Assembly (NCBI RefSeq): GCF_024707505.1
Contig: NZ_CP102604.1
Span: 806,001-870,000, forward strand
DNA length: 64,000 nucleotides
Reading direction: 5' to 3'
Source: Pantoea sp. SOD02
GTDB taxonomy: Bacteria > Pseudomonadota > Gammaproteobacteria > Enterobacterales > Enterobacteriaceae
Below the pieces are notes generated by a model. The model made no database searches, was not told where the DNA came from, and saw only the letters and a program-made list of their open reading frames with translations. Below, one piece after another: positions 33,778 through 43,880 of the stretch (position 1 is its first letter; each line of letters begins with the position of its first letter). A program made the position numbers and the translations under genes.

Positions 33778-33795
33778 TGTATTCTTTTCTTTACG
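33778..33795. promoter_or_regulatory. TyrR-like box upstream of aroP
   Basis: TGTATTCTTTTCTTTACG fits the TyrR consensus TGTAAA-N6-TTTACA at the key TGTA and TTTAC positions. A weaker half-like TGTAAG at 33758 is 20 bases nearer to aroP. This agrees with TyrR repression of aroP in E. coli. Confidence 0.55.
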
Positions 33796-34132
33796 GTATC
33801 TGGCGTGCTGTGTGCATGCATGAGCTACCACGGCGTTCAGAATAGTGATAAGCGCGCCGCTTTGCACCTGCTTTTGCTTTTTGTGCTGAGAGATGACTGA
33901 AAAAGCAGCAGCATCCTCTGCGCGCCCGTCGCATTATTTCTGCCATGAAAAAACCGTGAACACGAATAGCTTTCGCTTATGGTTATGCACCATTTACTCC
34001 GCTAACACAGTGTAAGGTTTGGTAAAAACACAATTATTTAACATTTGCCGCAGGCCAACATTTTCCTACCTTATTTCGGTAAGTTAGTGCAGCGCCATTG
34101 CTATCGTCCCCGGAAGTGTGAAGCCCGCCATA

Positions 34133-34161
34133 TAGACACAAGGTGAATACTTTGTTACTTT
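34133..34161 (+). promoter_or_regulatory. Probable sigma-70 promoter of the pdhR operon
   Basis: TAGACA (34133-34138), a 17-base spacer and TACTTT (34156-34161) predict a start near 34168. This places the PdhR operator at about +11 to +27, the position I recall for the E. coli pdhR promoter. Confidence 0.6.
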
Positions 34162-34177
34162 ACCGGCACCATTTTTC

Positions 34178-34194
34178 AATTGGTATTACCAATT
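34178..34194. promoter_or_regulatory. PdhR operator
   Basis: AATTGGTATTACCAATT is a perfect match to the PdhR consensus AATTGGTnnnACCAATT. It lies 33 bases before the pdhR start, so PdhR would repress its own operon until pyruvate releases it. Confidence 0.93.
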
Positions 34195-34226
34195 TACTCC
34201 GGACGTTTGGCTGATAAGAAGGGAAG

Positions 34227-34991
34227 ATGGCCTACAGTAAAATTCGCCAACCCAAGCTCTCCGATGCGATTGAGCAGCAGCTGGAATCCCTCATTATGGA
34301 AGGGACGCTCCAGCCGGGTGAAAAACTGCTCCCTGAGCGTGAACTGGCGAAACAGTTTGATGTCTCACGTCCATCCCTGCGCGAAGCGATTCAGAGCCTG
34401 GAAGCCAAAGGCTTGCTGCTACGTCGTCAGGGTGGTGGCACCTTCGTCCAAAAAAATCTCTGGCAAAGCCTGAGCGACCCGCTGGTCGGTCTGCTTGCCG
34501 AACATCCAGAATCTCAGTTTGACCTGCTGGAAACCCGCCACGCGCTGGAAGGCGTTGCTGCCTATTACGCGGCACTGCGGGGAACCGATGAAGATCTGCA
34601 GCGCATCCGCGACTGCCATGTTCATATTCAGCAGGCGCAGGACAGCGGCGATCTCGACGCCGAAGCCGATGCAGTGATGAAGTATCAGATCGCTGTCACA
34701 GAAGCGGCCCATAATGTGGTGCTGCTGCATCTGCTACGTTCCATGGGCCCTATGCTGGAACAAAACGTCCGTCAGAATTTTGAATTGCTCTACGCTCGTC
34801 GGGAAATGCTGGCGAAAGTGAGCGGTCACCGCGCCAGTATCTACGAGGCGATTGTGGCGCGTGAGCCAGAACAAGCACGCGAGGCATCTCATCGTCACCT
34901 GGCGTTCATTGAGGAAATCTTGCTGGATAGAAGTCGGGAGCAGAGTCGTCGTGAACGCTCCCTGCGTCGTTTACAGCAACGTAAGGAATAA
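34227..34991 (+). CDS. pdhR: Pyruvate-responsive regulator PdhR (GntR/FadR family)
   Basis: A 254-residue regulator, identical in length to E. coli PdhR. The N-terminal GntR winged helix includes [26 protein letters not shown] sequence around residues 36-57 and the wing QGGGTFVQ. The C-terminal FCD ligand domain carries the pyruvate-binding and dimer helices and ends in [23 protein letters not shown] basic residues. It controls pdhR-aceEF-lpdA and respiratory genes in E. coli. The operator upstream is perfect. 127 bases with a long hairpin separate it from aceE. Confidence 0.97.
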   Translation: MAYSKIRQPKLSDAIEQQLESLIMEGTLQPGEKLLPERELAKQFDVSRPSLREAIQSLEAKGLLLRRQGGGTFVQKNLWQSLSDPLVGLLAEHPESQFDLLETRHALEGVAAYYAALRGTDEDLQRIRDCHVHIQQAQDSGDLDAEADAVMKYQIAVTEAAHNVVLLHLLRSMGPMLEQNVRQNFELLYARREMLAKVSGHRASIYEAIVAREPEQAREASHRHLAFIEEILLDRSREQSRRERSLRRLQQRKE

Positions 34992-35024
34992 CGCACGGCA
35001 ACGAACGTGCGGAAAACACGACGG

Positions 35025-35073
35025 GCCTGTCTTCTTGTGCTGTGAACCAGAAGCAAAGCACAAGCAGACAGGC
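35025..35073 (+). other. Long stable hairpin between pdhR and aceE
   Basis: GCCTGTCT (35025-35032) pairs with AGACAGGC (35066-35073), and TTGTGCT (35035-35041) with AGCACAA (35057-35063), separated by a 2x2 internal loop with a 15-base apical loop. No T-run follows, so it is more likely an mRNA processing or stability element than a terminator. It could set the large difference in dose between regulator and enzyme subunits; that role is inferred. Confidence 0.6.
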
Positions 35074-35118
35074 TCCTGATAATTTCAACGTATTAGACAC
35101 AGATAAGGAATACACCCC

Positions 35119-37785
35119 ATGTCAGAACGTTTACAGAATGACGTGGATCCGATCGAAACTCGTGATTGGCTACAAGCGATCGAATCGGTCATCCGTGAAG
35201 AAGGTGTTGAGCGCGCGCAGTATCTGATTGATCAGGTAATGAGTGCAGCACGCAAAGGTGGCGTGAAAGTTGCCGCAGGTTCCTCTGCAATCAGCAACTA
35301 CATTAACTCTATTGCTGTTGAAGATGAGCCGGACTATCCGGGCAACACCTCTCTTGAACGTCGTATCCGTTCCGCAATTCGTTGGAACGCCATCATGTCG
35401 GTGCTGCGTGCGTCGAAGAAAGATCTGGAGCTGGGCGGCCATATGTCCTCCTTCCAATCTTCCGCGACCATTTATGAAGTGTGCTTTAACCACTTCTTCC
35501 GCGCACGTAGCGACAAAGACGGCGGCGATCTGGTTTTCTTCCAGGGTCACATTTCTCCAGGTATCTACGCGCGCGCCTTCCTTGAAGGTCGTCTGAGCGA
35601 AGATCAAATGAATAACTTCCGTCAGGAAGTGCAGGGTAAAGGTCTCTCTTCTTATCCGCACCCGAAACTGATGCCGGACTTCTGGCAGTTCCCAACCGTT
35701 TCAATGGGCCTGGGTCCATTGAACGCGATCTATCAGGCGAAATTCCTGAAGTATCTGGAACACCGTGGTCTGAAAGACACCTCAGCACAAACCGTTTACG
35801 CCTTCCTCGGTGATGGCGAGATGGATGAGCCGGAATCCAAAGGTGCGATCACCATCGCCACCCGTGAGAAGCTGGACAATCTGGTGTTCATCATCAACTG
35901 TAACCTGCAGCGTCTGGATGGCCCGGTCACCGGTAACGGTAAGATCATTAACGAGCTGGAAGGCATCTTTGCCGGTGCTGGCTGGAACGTGATCAAAGTG
36001 ATTTGGGGCGGTCGTTGGGATGAACTGCTGCGTCAGGACACCAGCGGCAAGCTGATTCAGCTGATGAACGAAACCGTTGATGGCGATTACCAGACCTTCA
36101 AATCCCGTAACGGCGCGTACGTGCGTGAGCACTTCTTCGGTAAATATCCGGAAACCGCAGCTCTGGTGAAAGACTGGTCAGACGAAGAGATCTTCGCGCT
36201 GAACCGCGGCGGCCACGATCCGAAGAAAGTCTACGCAGCACTGAAAAAAGCGCAGGACACCAAAGGTCAGCCAACGCTGATTCTGGCACATACCATCAAA
36301 GGTTATGGTATGGGTGACACTGCCGAAGGTAAAAACATCGCGCACCAGGTTAAGAAGATGAACATGGATGGCGTTCGCTACATCCGCGATCGCTTCAATG
36401 TGCCGGTTGCCGACGACAAAATCGAAGAGCTGCCATACGTCACCTTCGAGAAAGGGTCTGAAGAGTACAACTATCTGCACGGTCAGCGTGAGAAGTTGGG
36501 CGGCTACCTGCCAACGCGTCAGGCGGAGTTTAGCGAGAAGCTGGAAATGCCTACGCTGGAAGAGTTCCGTCCGTTGCTGGAAGAGCAGAACAAAGAGATC
36601 TCCACCACTATCGCTTTCGTGCGTGCCCTGAACGTGATGCTGAAGAACAAGTCGATCAAAGATCGTCTGGTTCCGATCCTCGCGGACGAAGCGCGTACCT
36701 TCGGTATGGAAGGTCTGTTCCGTCAGATTGGTATCTACAGCCCGAACGGTCAGCAGTACACCCCGCAGGACCGCGAGCAGGTTGCTTACTATAAAGAAGA
36801 CGAGAAAGGCCAGATTTTGCAGGAAGGGATTAACGAGCTGGGCGCAGGTTCATCCTGGCTGGCTGCGGCGACCTCTTACAGCACTAACAACCTGCCGATG
36901 ATTCCTTTCTACATCTATTACTCGATGTTCGGCTTCCAGCGCATCGGCGATCTGATGTGGCTGGCCGGCGATATGCAGGCACGCGGCTTCCTGGTTGGCG
37001 GTACATCAGGTCGTACTACCCTGAACGGCGAAGGTCTGCAGCACGAAGATGGTCACAGCCACATTCAGTCGCTGACTATCCCGAACTGTATCTCTTACGA
37101 TCCGTCTTACGCGTACGAAATTGCGGTCATCATGCAAGATGGTCTGGTGCGTATGTACGGCGAAGCGCAGGAAAACATCTACTACTACATCACCACGCTG
37201 AACGAAAACTACCATATGCCTGCGATGCCGCAGGGTGCGGAAGAGGGTATCCGTAAGGGTATTTACAAGCTGGAAACCGTAGACGGTAGCAAAGGCAAAG
37301 TGCAGCTGCTGGGTTCAGGTTCGATTCTGCGTCACGTGCGTGAAGCCGCACAGATCCTGGCGAAAGATTACGGCATCGGTTCTGACGTCTACAGCGTGAC
37401 CTCGTTCACCGAGCTGGCGCGTGATGGTCAGGATTGCGAGCGCTGGAACATGCTGCATCCAACAGAAACCCCGCGCGTTCCGTACATCGCTCAGGTGATG
37501 AACGAAGCACCGGCCGTCGCTTCAACCGACTACATGAAGCTGTTCGCAGAACAGGTTCGCAGCTACGTGCCTTCTAGCGATTATCGCGTATTGGGTACCG
37601 ATGGCTTCGGTCGTTCCGACAGCCGTGAAAACCTGCGTCACCACTTCGAAGTGGATGCATCGTATGTGGTTGTGGCTGCGCTGGGTGAGCTGGCTAAACG
37701 CGGCGAAATCGATAAGAAAGTGGTGGCAGAAGCAATCACCAAGTTCAATATCGACGCCGATAAAGTTAACCCGCGTCTGGCTTAA
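35119..37785 (+). CDS. aceE: Pyruvate dehydrogenase E1 component AceE
   Basis: An 888-residue homodimeric thiamine diphosphate enzyme (E. coli 887) that decarboxylates pyruvate and passes the acetyl group to the lipoyl domains of AceF. The ThDP-binding [10 protein letters not shown] to [11 protein letters not shown] region (about 230-270), the HFFGKYPE loop near 340 and the transketolase-like central domain are all recognisable. It starts with a GATAAGGA ribosome site after the intergenic hairpin. aceF follows after 14 bases. Confidence 0.99.
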   Translation: MSERLQNDVDPIETRDWLQAIESVIREEGVERAQYLIDQVMSAARKGGVKVAAGSSAISNYINSIAVEDEPDYPGNTSLERRIRSAIRWNAIMSVLRASKKDLELGGHMSSFQSSATIYEVCFNHFFRARSDKDGGDLVFFQGHISPGIYARAFLEGRLSEDQMNNFRQEVQGKGLSSYPHPKLMPDFWQFPTVSMGLGPLNAIYQAKFLKYLEHRGLKDTSAQTVYAFLGDGEMDEPESKGAITIATREKLDNLVFIINCNLQRLDGPVTGNGKIINELEGIFAGAGWNVIKVIWGGRWDELLRQDTSGKLIQLMNETVDGDYQTFKSRNGAYVREHFFGKYPETAALVKDWSDEEIFALNRGGHDPKKVYAALKKAQDTKGQPTLILAHTIKGYGMGDTAEGKNIAHQVKKMNMDGVRYIRDRFNVPVADDKIEELPYVTFEKGSEEYNYLHGQREKLGGYLPTRQAEFSEKLEMPTLEEFRPLLEEQNKEISTTIAFVRALNVMLKNKSIKDRLVPILADEARTFGMEGLFRQIGIYSPNGQQYTPQDREQVAYYKEDEKGQILQEGINELGAGSSWLAAATSYSTNNLPMIPFYIYYSMFGFQRIGDLMWLAGDMQARGFLVGGTSGRTTLNGEGLQHEDGHSHIQSLTIPNCISYDPSYAYEIAVIMQDGLVRMYGEAQENIYYYITTLNENYHMPAMPQGAEEGIRKGIYKLETVDGSKGKVQLLGSGSILRHVREAAQILAKDYGIGSDVYSVTSFTELARDGQDCERWNMLHPTETPRVPYIAQVMNEAPAVASTDYMKLFAEQVRSYVPSSDYRVLGTDGFGRSDSRENLRHHFEVDASYVVVAALGELAKRGEIDKKVVAEAITKFNIDADKVNPRLA

Positions 37786-37799
37786 GAGGTAAGAGAGTA

Positions 37800-39695
37800 A
37801 TGGCTATCGAAATTAACGTACCGGACATCGGGGCAGACGAAGTTGAAGTCACCGAAATCCTGGTCAAGGTGGGCGACAAAGTTGAAGCTGAACAGTCGCT
37901 GATCACCGTGGAAGGCGATAAAGCCTCCATGGAAGTGCCTTCGCCGCAGGCGGGCGTGGTTAAAGAGATCAAAATCTCTACCGGCGACAAAGTAGAAACC
38001 GGCAAACTGATCATGATCTTTGAAGCTGAAGGTGCCGCAGAAGCGGCGCCAGCGCCAGCCGAAGAGAAGAAAGCGGAAGCCGCTCCTGCTCCAGCAGCCG
38101 CTGCTGCGGTCAGCAAAGAAGTCAACGTACCGGACATCGGCGGCGACGAAGTTGAAGTCACTGAGATCCTGGTGAAAGTTGGCGACAAAGTTGCCGCTGA
38201 GCAGTCGCTGATCACCGTTGAAGGCGATAAAGCCTCAATGGAAGTCCCGGCACCGTTCGCGGGCGTGGTGAAAGAGATCAAAATCGCCACCGGCGATAAA
38301 GTGAACACCGGCTCACTGATCATGGTGTTCGAAGCAGAAGGCGCAGCGCCAGCCGCTGCCGCTCCAGCAGCCAAACAGGAAGCCGCACCAGCTGCAGCGC
38401 CTGCGGCTTCTGGCGCCAAAGACGTCAACGTGCCAGACATTGGTGGCGATGAAGTTGAAGTTACCGAGATCCTGGTAAAAGTGGGTGACAAAGTCGCTGC
38501 TGAGCAATCACTGATCGTGGTTGAAGGCGACAAAGCCTCAATGGAAGTGCCTGCACCGTTCGCCGGTACCGTGAAAGAGTTGAAAGTGGCGACTGGCGAT
38601 AAAGTCAGCACCGGTAAACTGATCATGGTGTTCGAAGTGGAAGGCGCAGCACCGACTGAGGCACCTGCTGCTAAGCAGGAAGCGGCTCCAGCGGCAGAAG
38701 CAGCGAAACCTGCAGCGGCCCCAGCAGCAGCGAAAGCAGATGCAAAAGGCGAGTTTGCTGAGAACGACGCTTATGTACACGCTACGCCGGTGATTCGTCG
38801 CCTGGCGCGCGAGTTCGGTGTGAATCTGGCGAAAGTCAAAGGCACCGGCCGTAAAGGTCGCATTCTGAAAGAAGACGTGCAGACTTACGTTAAAGAGGCA
38901 GTGAAACGCGCTGAAGCGGCTCCGGCTGCAGCAGCCAGCGGTGGAAGCCTGCCAGGTCTGTTGCCTTGGCCGAAAGTGGACTTCAGCAAGTTCGGCGAAA
39001 TCGAAGAAGTGGAACTGGGCCGTATCCAGAAAATCTCGGGTGCTAACCTGAGCCGTAACTGGGTGGTTATCCCGCACGTTACGCACTTCGACAAAACCGA
39101 TATCACCGACCTGGAAGCGTTCCGCAAACAGCAGAATGCCGAAGCTGAGAAACGCAAACTGGATGTGAAATTCACGCCAGTGGTGTTCATTATGAAAGCC
39201 GTTGCCGCTGCTCTTGAGCAGATGCCACGCTTCAACAGTTCACTGTCTGAAGATGCACAGAAACTGACGCTGAAGAAATACATCAACATCGGTGTGGCGG
39301 TCGATACGCCAAACGGTCTGGTGGTTCCAGTGTTCAAAGATGTGAACAAGAAAGGCATCACTGAACTGTCTCGCGAGCTGATGGCGATTTCCAAGAAAGC
39401 GCGTGATGGCAAGCTGACCGCTGGCGATATGCAGGGCGGTTGCTTCACCATCTCCAGCCTTGGCGGCCTGGGCACCACGCACTTCGCGCCAATCGTCAAC
39501 GCGCCTGAAGTGGCTATCCTCGGTGTTTCCAAGTCAGCGATGGAGCCGGTGTGGAACGGTAAAGAGTTTGAGCCGCGTCTGATGATGCCGATCTCACTCT
39601 CCTTCGACCACCGCGTGATCGACGGTGCTGATGGTGCGCGCTTTATCACCATCATCAACAACACACTGTCCGACATTCGCCGTCTGGTGATGTGA
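37800..39695 (+). CDS. aceF: Dihydrolipoamide acetyltransferase AceF (PDH E2)
   Basis: A 631-residue core subunit (E. coli 630). Three N-terminal lipoyl domains are nearly identical repeats, each with the lipoylated lysine in GDKASMEVP (Lys41, Lys144, Lys245), joined by Ala/Pro/Glu-rich flexible linkers. Next come the peripheral subunit-binding domain ([20 protein letters not shown]) and the catalytic domain ending with [15 protein letters not shown], with catalytic His604 and Asp608. It transfers acetyl groups to CoA. The repeated DNA segments (about 300 bases each) could recombine. It is followed by a tetraloop hairpin before lpdA. Confidence 0.99.
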   Translation: MAIEINVPDIGADEVEVTEILVKVGDKVEAEQSLITVEGDKASMEVPSPQAGVVKEIKISTGDKVETGKLIMIFEAEGAAEAAPAPAEEKKAEAAPAPAAAAAVSKEVNVPDIGGDEVEVTEILVKVGDKVAAEQSLITVEGDKASMEVPAPFAGVVKEIKIATGDKVNTGSLIMVFEAEGAAPAAAAPAAKQEAAPAAAPAASGAKDVNVPDIGGDEVEVTEILVKVGDKVAAEQSLIVVEGDKASMEVPAPFAGTVKELKVATGDKVSTGKLIMVFEVEGAAPTEAPAAKQEAAPAAEAAKPAAAPAAAKADAKGEFAENDAYVHATPVIRRLAREFGVNLAKVKGTGRKGRILKEDVQTYVKEAVKRAEAAPAAAASGGSLPGLLPWPKVDFSKFGEIEEVELGRIQKISGANLSRNWVVIPHVTHFDKTDITDLEAFRKQQNAEAEKRKLDVKFTPVVFIMKAVAAALEQMPRFNSSLSEDAQKLTLKKYINIGVAVDTPNGLVVPVFKDVNKKGITELSRELMAISKKARDGKLTAGDMQGGCFTISSLGGLGTTHFAPIVNAPEVAILGVSKSAMEPVWNGKEFEPRLMMPISLSFDHRVIDGADGARFITIINNTLSDIRRLVM

Positions 39696-39702
39696 AGTTA
39701 AT

Positions 39703-39726
39703 CAAGGCCGGCGAAAGCCGGCCTTG
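39703..39726 (+). terminator. Hairpin between aceF and lpdA, possible partial terminator
   Basis: CAAGGCCGGC, GAAA tetraloop and GCCGGCCTTG form a perfect 10-bp stem 8 bases after the aceF stop, followed only by TTGT. It may attenuate read-through into lpdA or protect the aceEF mRNA. The remaining 140 bases before lpdA likely hold the separate lpdA promoter, whose hexamers I could not fix. Confidence 0.6.
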
Positions 39727-39868
39727 TTGTAAGCATTCAATGTTGCCGCGGTTGGCAGTTTGTTAACAATTCTGTAAACTCTCGCGGTGAAATGTCCCGG
39801 CGGATATAGGGCATTAGAGCTTGGGAAAAGCTTTCTCCTGACTGCCGGTAATCAAACAAGAGGTCATG

Positions 39869-41293
39869 ATGAGTACAGAGATTAAAACTCAAGTCGTGGT
39901 ACTTGGGGCAGGTCCTGCAGGTTACTCTGCAGCCTTCCGTTGCGCTGATTTAGGTCTGGAAACCGTAATCGTTGAGCGTTACAGCACCCTCGGCGGTGTT
40001 TGTCTGAACGTAGGCTGTATCCCGTCAAAAGCGCTGCTGCACGTCGCCAAAGTGATCGACGAAGCAAAAGCCCTGGAAGAGCACGGTATCGTGTTTGGCC
40101 AGCCGCAAACTGACATCGACAAAATTCGTTCGTGGAAAGAGAAGGTTATCAACCAGCTCACTGGCGGCCTCGCGGGTATGGCGAAAGGTCGTAAAGTGAA
40201 AGTGGTCACTGGCCTCGGTAAATTCACCGGTGCTAACACGCTGGTGGTTGAAGGTGAAGGTGGCGCAACCACCATTAACTTCGATAATGCGATTATCGCG
40301 GCCGGTTCTCGTCCAATCGAACTGCCATTCATTCCGCACAACGATCCGCGCGTGTGGGACTCTACCGATGCGCTGGAACTGAAAGAAGTGCCGAAGCGTC
40401 TGCTGGTAATGGGCGGCGGTATCATCGGTCTGGAAATGGCCACCGTTTATAAAGCGCTGGGTTCAGAGATTGACGTGGTTGAGATGTTCGACCAGGTGAT
40501 CCCGGCTGCCGATAAAGACGTGGTGAAAGTCTTCACCAAGCGTATCAGCAAGAAATTCAACCTGATGCTGGAAACCAAAGTTACCGCTGTTGAAGCGAAA
40601 GACGACGGTATCTACGTTTCGATGGAAGGCAAAAAAGCCCCAGCCGATGCACAGCGTTACGACGCGGTGCTGGTGGCGATTGGTCGCGTACCGAACGGTA
40701 AAGGCCTTGATGCCGGTAAAGCAGGCGTGGAAGTGGACGATCGCGGCTTTATCCGCGTCGACAAGCAGATGCGCACCAACGTACCGCACATCTATGCTAT
40801 CGGCGACATCGTGGGTCAGCCAATGCTGGCGCACAAAGGTGTGCACGAAGGCCACGTAGCGGCGGAAGTGATCTCGGGCCTGAAGCACTACTTCGACCCG
40901 AAAGTGATCCCATCCATTGCTTACACCGAGCCAGAAGTTGCCTGGGTTGGTCTGACCGAGAAAGAAGCCAAAGAGAAAGGCATCAGCTATGAAGTGTCCA
41001 CCTTCCCGTGGGCGGCTTCAGGCCGTGCTATCGCTTCTGATTGTGCAGACGGCATGACCAAGCTGATTTTCGACAAAGAAACTCACCGTGTTATCGGTGG
41101 TGCGATTGTCGGTACCAACGGCGGCGAGCTGCTGGGTGAAATCGGTCTGGCGATCGAAATGGGCTGTGATGCCGAAGATATCGCCCTGACCATTCACGCG
41201 CACCCAACGCTGCATGAGTCTGTCGGCCTGGCTGCCGAAGTGTTCGAAGGTAGCATCACTGACCTACCGAACCCTAAAGCGAAAAAGAAATAA
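39869..41293 (+). CDS. lpdA: Dihydrolipoamide dehydrogenase LpdA (E3)
   Basis: A 474-residue FAD flavoprotein, the E. coli length, shared by pyruvate and 2-oxoglutarate dehydrogenases and the glycine cleavage system. The FAD-binding GAGPAGYSAAFRCADLG opens the chain, the redox disulfide is GGVCLNVGCIPSK (about 43-55), the NAD motif is MGGGIIGLEMA, and the C-terminal acid-base pair is HAHPTLHE. Two consecutive ATG codons (39866 and 39869) are possible starts; the second matches E. coli. It ends with a good terminator. Confidence 0.99.
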   Translation: MSTEIKTQVVVLGAGPAGYSAAFRCADLGLETVIVERYSTLGGVCLNVGCIPSKALLHVAKVIDEAKALEEHGIVFGQPQTDIDKIRSWKEKVINQLTGGLAGMAKGRKVKVVTGLGKFTGANTLVVEGEGGATTINFDNAIIAAGSRPIELPFIPHNDPRVWDSTDALELKEVPKRLLVMGGGIIGLEMATVYKALGSEIDVVEMFDQVIPAADKDVVKVFTKRISKKFNLMLETKVTAVEAKDDGIYVSMEGKKAPADAQRYDAVLVAIGRVPNGKGLDAGKAGVEVDDRGFIRVDKQMRTNVPHIYAIGDIVGQPMLAHKGVHEGHVAAEVISGLKHYFDPKVIPSIAYTEPEVAWVGLTEKEAKEKGISYEVSTFPWAASGRAIASDCADGMTKLIFDKETHRVIGGAIVGTNGGELLGEIGLAIEMGCDAEDIALTIHAHPTLHESVGLAAEVFEGSITDLPNPKAKKK

Positions 41294-41313
41294 GTTTCCG
41301 CTTTGAATAAATT

Positions 41314-41341
41314 AACGGCTCCTTTAAGGAGCCGTTTTTTA
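41314..41341 (+). terminator. Rho-independent terminator after lpdA
   Basis: AACGGCTCC (41314-41322), loop TTTAA, GGAGCCGTT (41328-41336) and a T-run. It lies 20 bases after the lpdA stop and ends the pdhR-aceEF-lpdA unit before the convergent hok-type transcript. Confidence 0.93.
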
Positions 41342-41374
41342 TTAGTGGTTCTATTTAAATAAACAAGTAAAAAA

Positions 41375-41385
41375 GGCGCGTGAGC
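41375..41385 (-). other. fbi-like 3' element and transcript end of the hok-type mRNA
   Basis: Read on the minus strand this is GCTCACGCGCC followed by TTTTTT (41374-41369). It can pair with the presumed mRNA 5' end GGCGCTTGAG (within 41736-41748) at 9 of 10 positions. In plasmid R1 hok mRNA the extreme 3' end (fbi) pairs with the 5' end (tac) to keep full-length mRNA inactive. The placement beside a T-run is exactly what that model needs. Confidence 0.6.
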
Positions 41386-41407
41386 TACTTTGTGAGTCAT
41401 GCCGGAA

Positions 41408-41429
41408 TAGCGGGAGCGAACTCCCGCTA
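41408..41429 (-). other. 9-bp hairpin in the 3' untranslated part of the hok-type mRNA
   Basis: TAGCGGGAG, CGAA loop and CTCCCGCTA form a perfect 9-bp stem just after the toxin stop codon. It has no T-run on the minus strand and is probably a structural element of the stable mRNA. Confidence 0.5.
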
Positions 41430-41437
41430 GTGAAGTT

Positions 41438-41584
41438 TTACTGTTGTGCTTCGTAAGCCATAACAGCCGATAATTCAGCAGTGAATATCCGTAATCGTAA
41501 TTCACAGAGTGAGCTGCGATTAACCAGACACAATCCTAATAGAATGAGCCCGCTGATAATCAGCTTGCTGAATATTGACTTCAT
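41438..41584 (-). CDS. Hok/Gef-family type I toxin, 48 residues
   Basis: A small gene with ATG 41584, a strong AAGAGGAA ribosome site 9 bases upstream and TAA at 41438-41440. The protein starts MKSIFSKLIISGLILLGLCL, one hydrophobic helix at about residues 6-21, followed by NRSSLCELRLR and ending AVMAYEAQQ. The SLCELR and MAYE signatures, the single Cys after the membrane segment and the length of about 50 residues are diagnostic of Hok/Gef/SrnB/PndA toxins, which depolarise the inner membrane. The leader and the opposite strand hold Sok-like, tac-like and fbi-like elements. I did not assign a specific hok letter. Confidence 0.9.
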   Translation of the reverse strand: MKSIFSKLIISGLILLGLCLVNRSSLCELRLRIFTAELSAVMAYEAQQ

Positions 41585-41597
41585 AGTCACGTTCCTC

Positions 41598-41626
41598 TTG
41601 ATTTAGCACGAGCAAGCGACTACCCT
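41598..41626 (+). promoter_or_regulatory. Possible promoter of the Sok-like antisense RNA
   Basis: TTGATT (41598-41603), a 17-base spacer and TACCCT (41621-41626) on the plus strand predict a start near 41633, so the RNA would be about 60 bases, close to known Sok RNAs. The -10 match is modest. Confidence 0.45.
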
Positions 41627-41632
41627 GACATT

Positions 41633-41693
41633 TCTGACGTGTAGGGTAGTTCGCTTGCCCGTGCGGTTAATGAAAGTTAACTGCACGGTTTTA
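41633..41693 (+). ncRNA. Sok-like antisense RNA
   Basis: On the strand opposite the toxin leader, CCGTGCGGTTAA (41659-41670), loop TGAAAG and TTAACTGCACGG (41677-41688), with one G.U pair, form a 12-bp hairpin ending in TTTT. The GGTTAATGAAA-GTTAAC core closely resembles the plasmid R1 Sok hairpin GGTTAATGAAAATTAAC as I recall it. It would be complementary to the toxin mRNA leader and block its translation, with RNase III cleavage of the duplex. The 5' end is estimated from promoter spacing. Confidence 0.75.
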
Positions 41694-41735
41694 CGCTCCA
41701 CAACCCACCTCAATCTTTTCAGCTTGAAGCAAGTT

Positions 41736-41748
41736 GCCTCAAGCGCCC
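41736..41748 (-). other. tac-like 5' end of the hok-type mRNA
   Basis: On the minus strand GGGCGCTTGAGGC begins a hairpin (GCTTGA/TCAAGC, 41722-41744) and resembles the 5' end of R1 hok mRNA (GGCGCTTGAGGC). It is complementary to the fbi-like element at 41375-41385. A TAGACT -10-like hexamer lies just upstream (41755-41760), but no convincing -35 was seen. Confidence 0.55.
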
Positions 41749-41829
41749 GCAGGCAGTCTACGCCAAACTTCTTTTATTTCATCTTAATTTTTAAATTATT
41801 TCTAATTAATGGATTTATATATTACCCAA

Positions 41830-42762
41830 TCATTTAAATAGATCGCGTAATGGTTTTTTTAATTGGAAGTTAATTTCTTTAAGCCAATCAATAAAATGCC
41901 TTAGCGGTGCGGAAATATATTTACGGCTAGGATAGTAAAGCCAAAAACCTTCTTCTACCTGAGTGAAGTCTGCCAATATTTCCACTAACTCACCGCGAAT
42001 TAAATCTTCCCGCACCGTACCTTCATGCAGAAAGGCAATGCCTACGCCGGCACGCGCTGCCTGTAATATCCGCTCATTGTTATCCAGCACCAGCGACCCT
42101 TTTACCGCCACTTCCTGTTTGCGGCCATCCTGCCAGAATTCCCAGCGATAACGTCGTCCACTGGGAAAGCGTCGCTCAATGCACGGAAATTGCAGCAGCT
42201 CAGCCGGTTGCTGTGGCGCACCATGCTGCGCAATAAACGCCGGGCTCGCCACTGCCAGCGCCCGCATCGCTGTGCCAAACGGCACTGCCACCATATCCTG
42301 CGCCAGCACATCGCCGTAGCGCACGCCGGCAACAAATCCGGCCTCTACGATATCCAGCAGTGAATCGTTGCTGTCGATCTCCAGCGTAATCTCGGGATAG
42401 CGCAGCAAGAACGGCAAAATCAGCGTATCGAAGAACAGCGCTTCCGCCGATCGCGGCATGCTAATGCGCAATACGCCGCGTGGATCGCTGCGCCAGTCGT
42501 TGAGCTCATCCACCGCTTGCGACAGATCGGCAAGCGCAGGCTGAATGCGCTGTAAAAAGCGTTCACCGGCTTCGGTGAGCGCCACTTTGCGCGTGGTGCG
42601 ATTGAGCAGCCGCACACCTAAACGCGCTTCGAAATGGCGCATCGCGTGGCTCAGGCTGGAAGGTGTGACATTGCGCTCCTCCGCTGCTTTACGAAAGCTC
42701 AGATGCTGCGCGATGGCAGCAAACATCTCCAGTTCCTGCATAGACGCACGGTATTTATTCAT
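41830..42762 (-). CDS. LysR-family transcriptional regulator
   Basis: A 310-residue regulator with an N-terminal LysR winged helix (about residues 10-65, FAAIAQHLSFRKAAEERNVTPSSLSHAMRHFEARLG) and a C-terminal substrate-binding domain of the CrgA/AaeR-like type (DSNDSLLDIVEAGFVAGVRYGD). It is divergently transcribed from the aldo-keto reductase with 98 bases between start codons, so it probably controls that gene. The inducer is unknown. The coding region near its C-terminus is more AT-rich than neighbours, like the toxin region beside it. Confidence 0.9.
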   Translation of the reverse strand: MNKYRASMQELEMFAAIAQHLSFRKAAEERNVTPSSLSHAMRHFEARLGVRLLNRTTRKVALTEAGERFLQRIQPALADLSQAVDELNDWRSDPRGVLRISMPRSAEALFFDTLILPFLLRYPEITLEIDSNDSLLDIVEAGFVAGVRYGDVLAQDMVAVPFGTAMRALAVASPAFIAQHGAPQQPAELLQFPCIERRFPSGRRYRWEFWQDGRKQEVAVKGSLVLDNNERILQAARAGVGIAFLHEGTVREDLIRGELVEILADFTQVEEGFWLYYPSRKYISAPLRHFIDWLKEINFQLKKPLRDLFK

Positions 42763-42860
42763 TGCTGAGTTTTACTCACTAAATCGGCAAAAATGCCTCA
42801 ATTGTTGCCGTGATTGCTGAGGTTTATAACATTAACACCAACAGCGAAGAGGATTAAACA

Positions 42861-43856
<996 letters not shown>

Positions 43857-43880
43857 AACTCTCCTCCGAAAATGAGAACT

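Larger units (their letters stand above)
33714..34226. other. 513-bp divergent control region between aroP and pdhR
   Basis: No protein-coding gene is seen. The aroP side holds a TyrR-like box, and the pdhR side a promoter and perfect PdhR operator, both listed separately. The middle (about 33830-34060) is AT-rich with no convincing reading frame, hairpin terminator or repeat. Confidence 0.7.

Noticed and set aside
37766..38626. A 286-codon Ser/Thr/Ala-rich minus-strand frame opposite aceF
   Set aside because: It is the repeated complement of the lipoyl domains and linkers; the repeats explain its regular look.
41194..41505. A 103-codon minus-strand frame overlapping the toxin gene and the end of lpdA
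   Set aside because: It is in a different frame from the Hok-like protein, lacks a ribosome site and extends into lpdA antisense.
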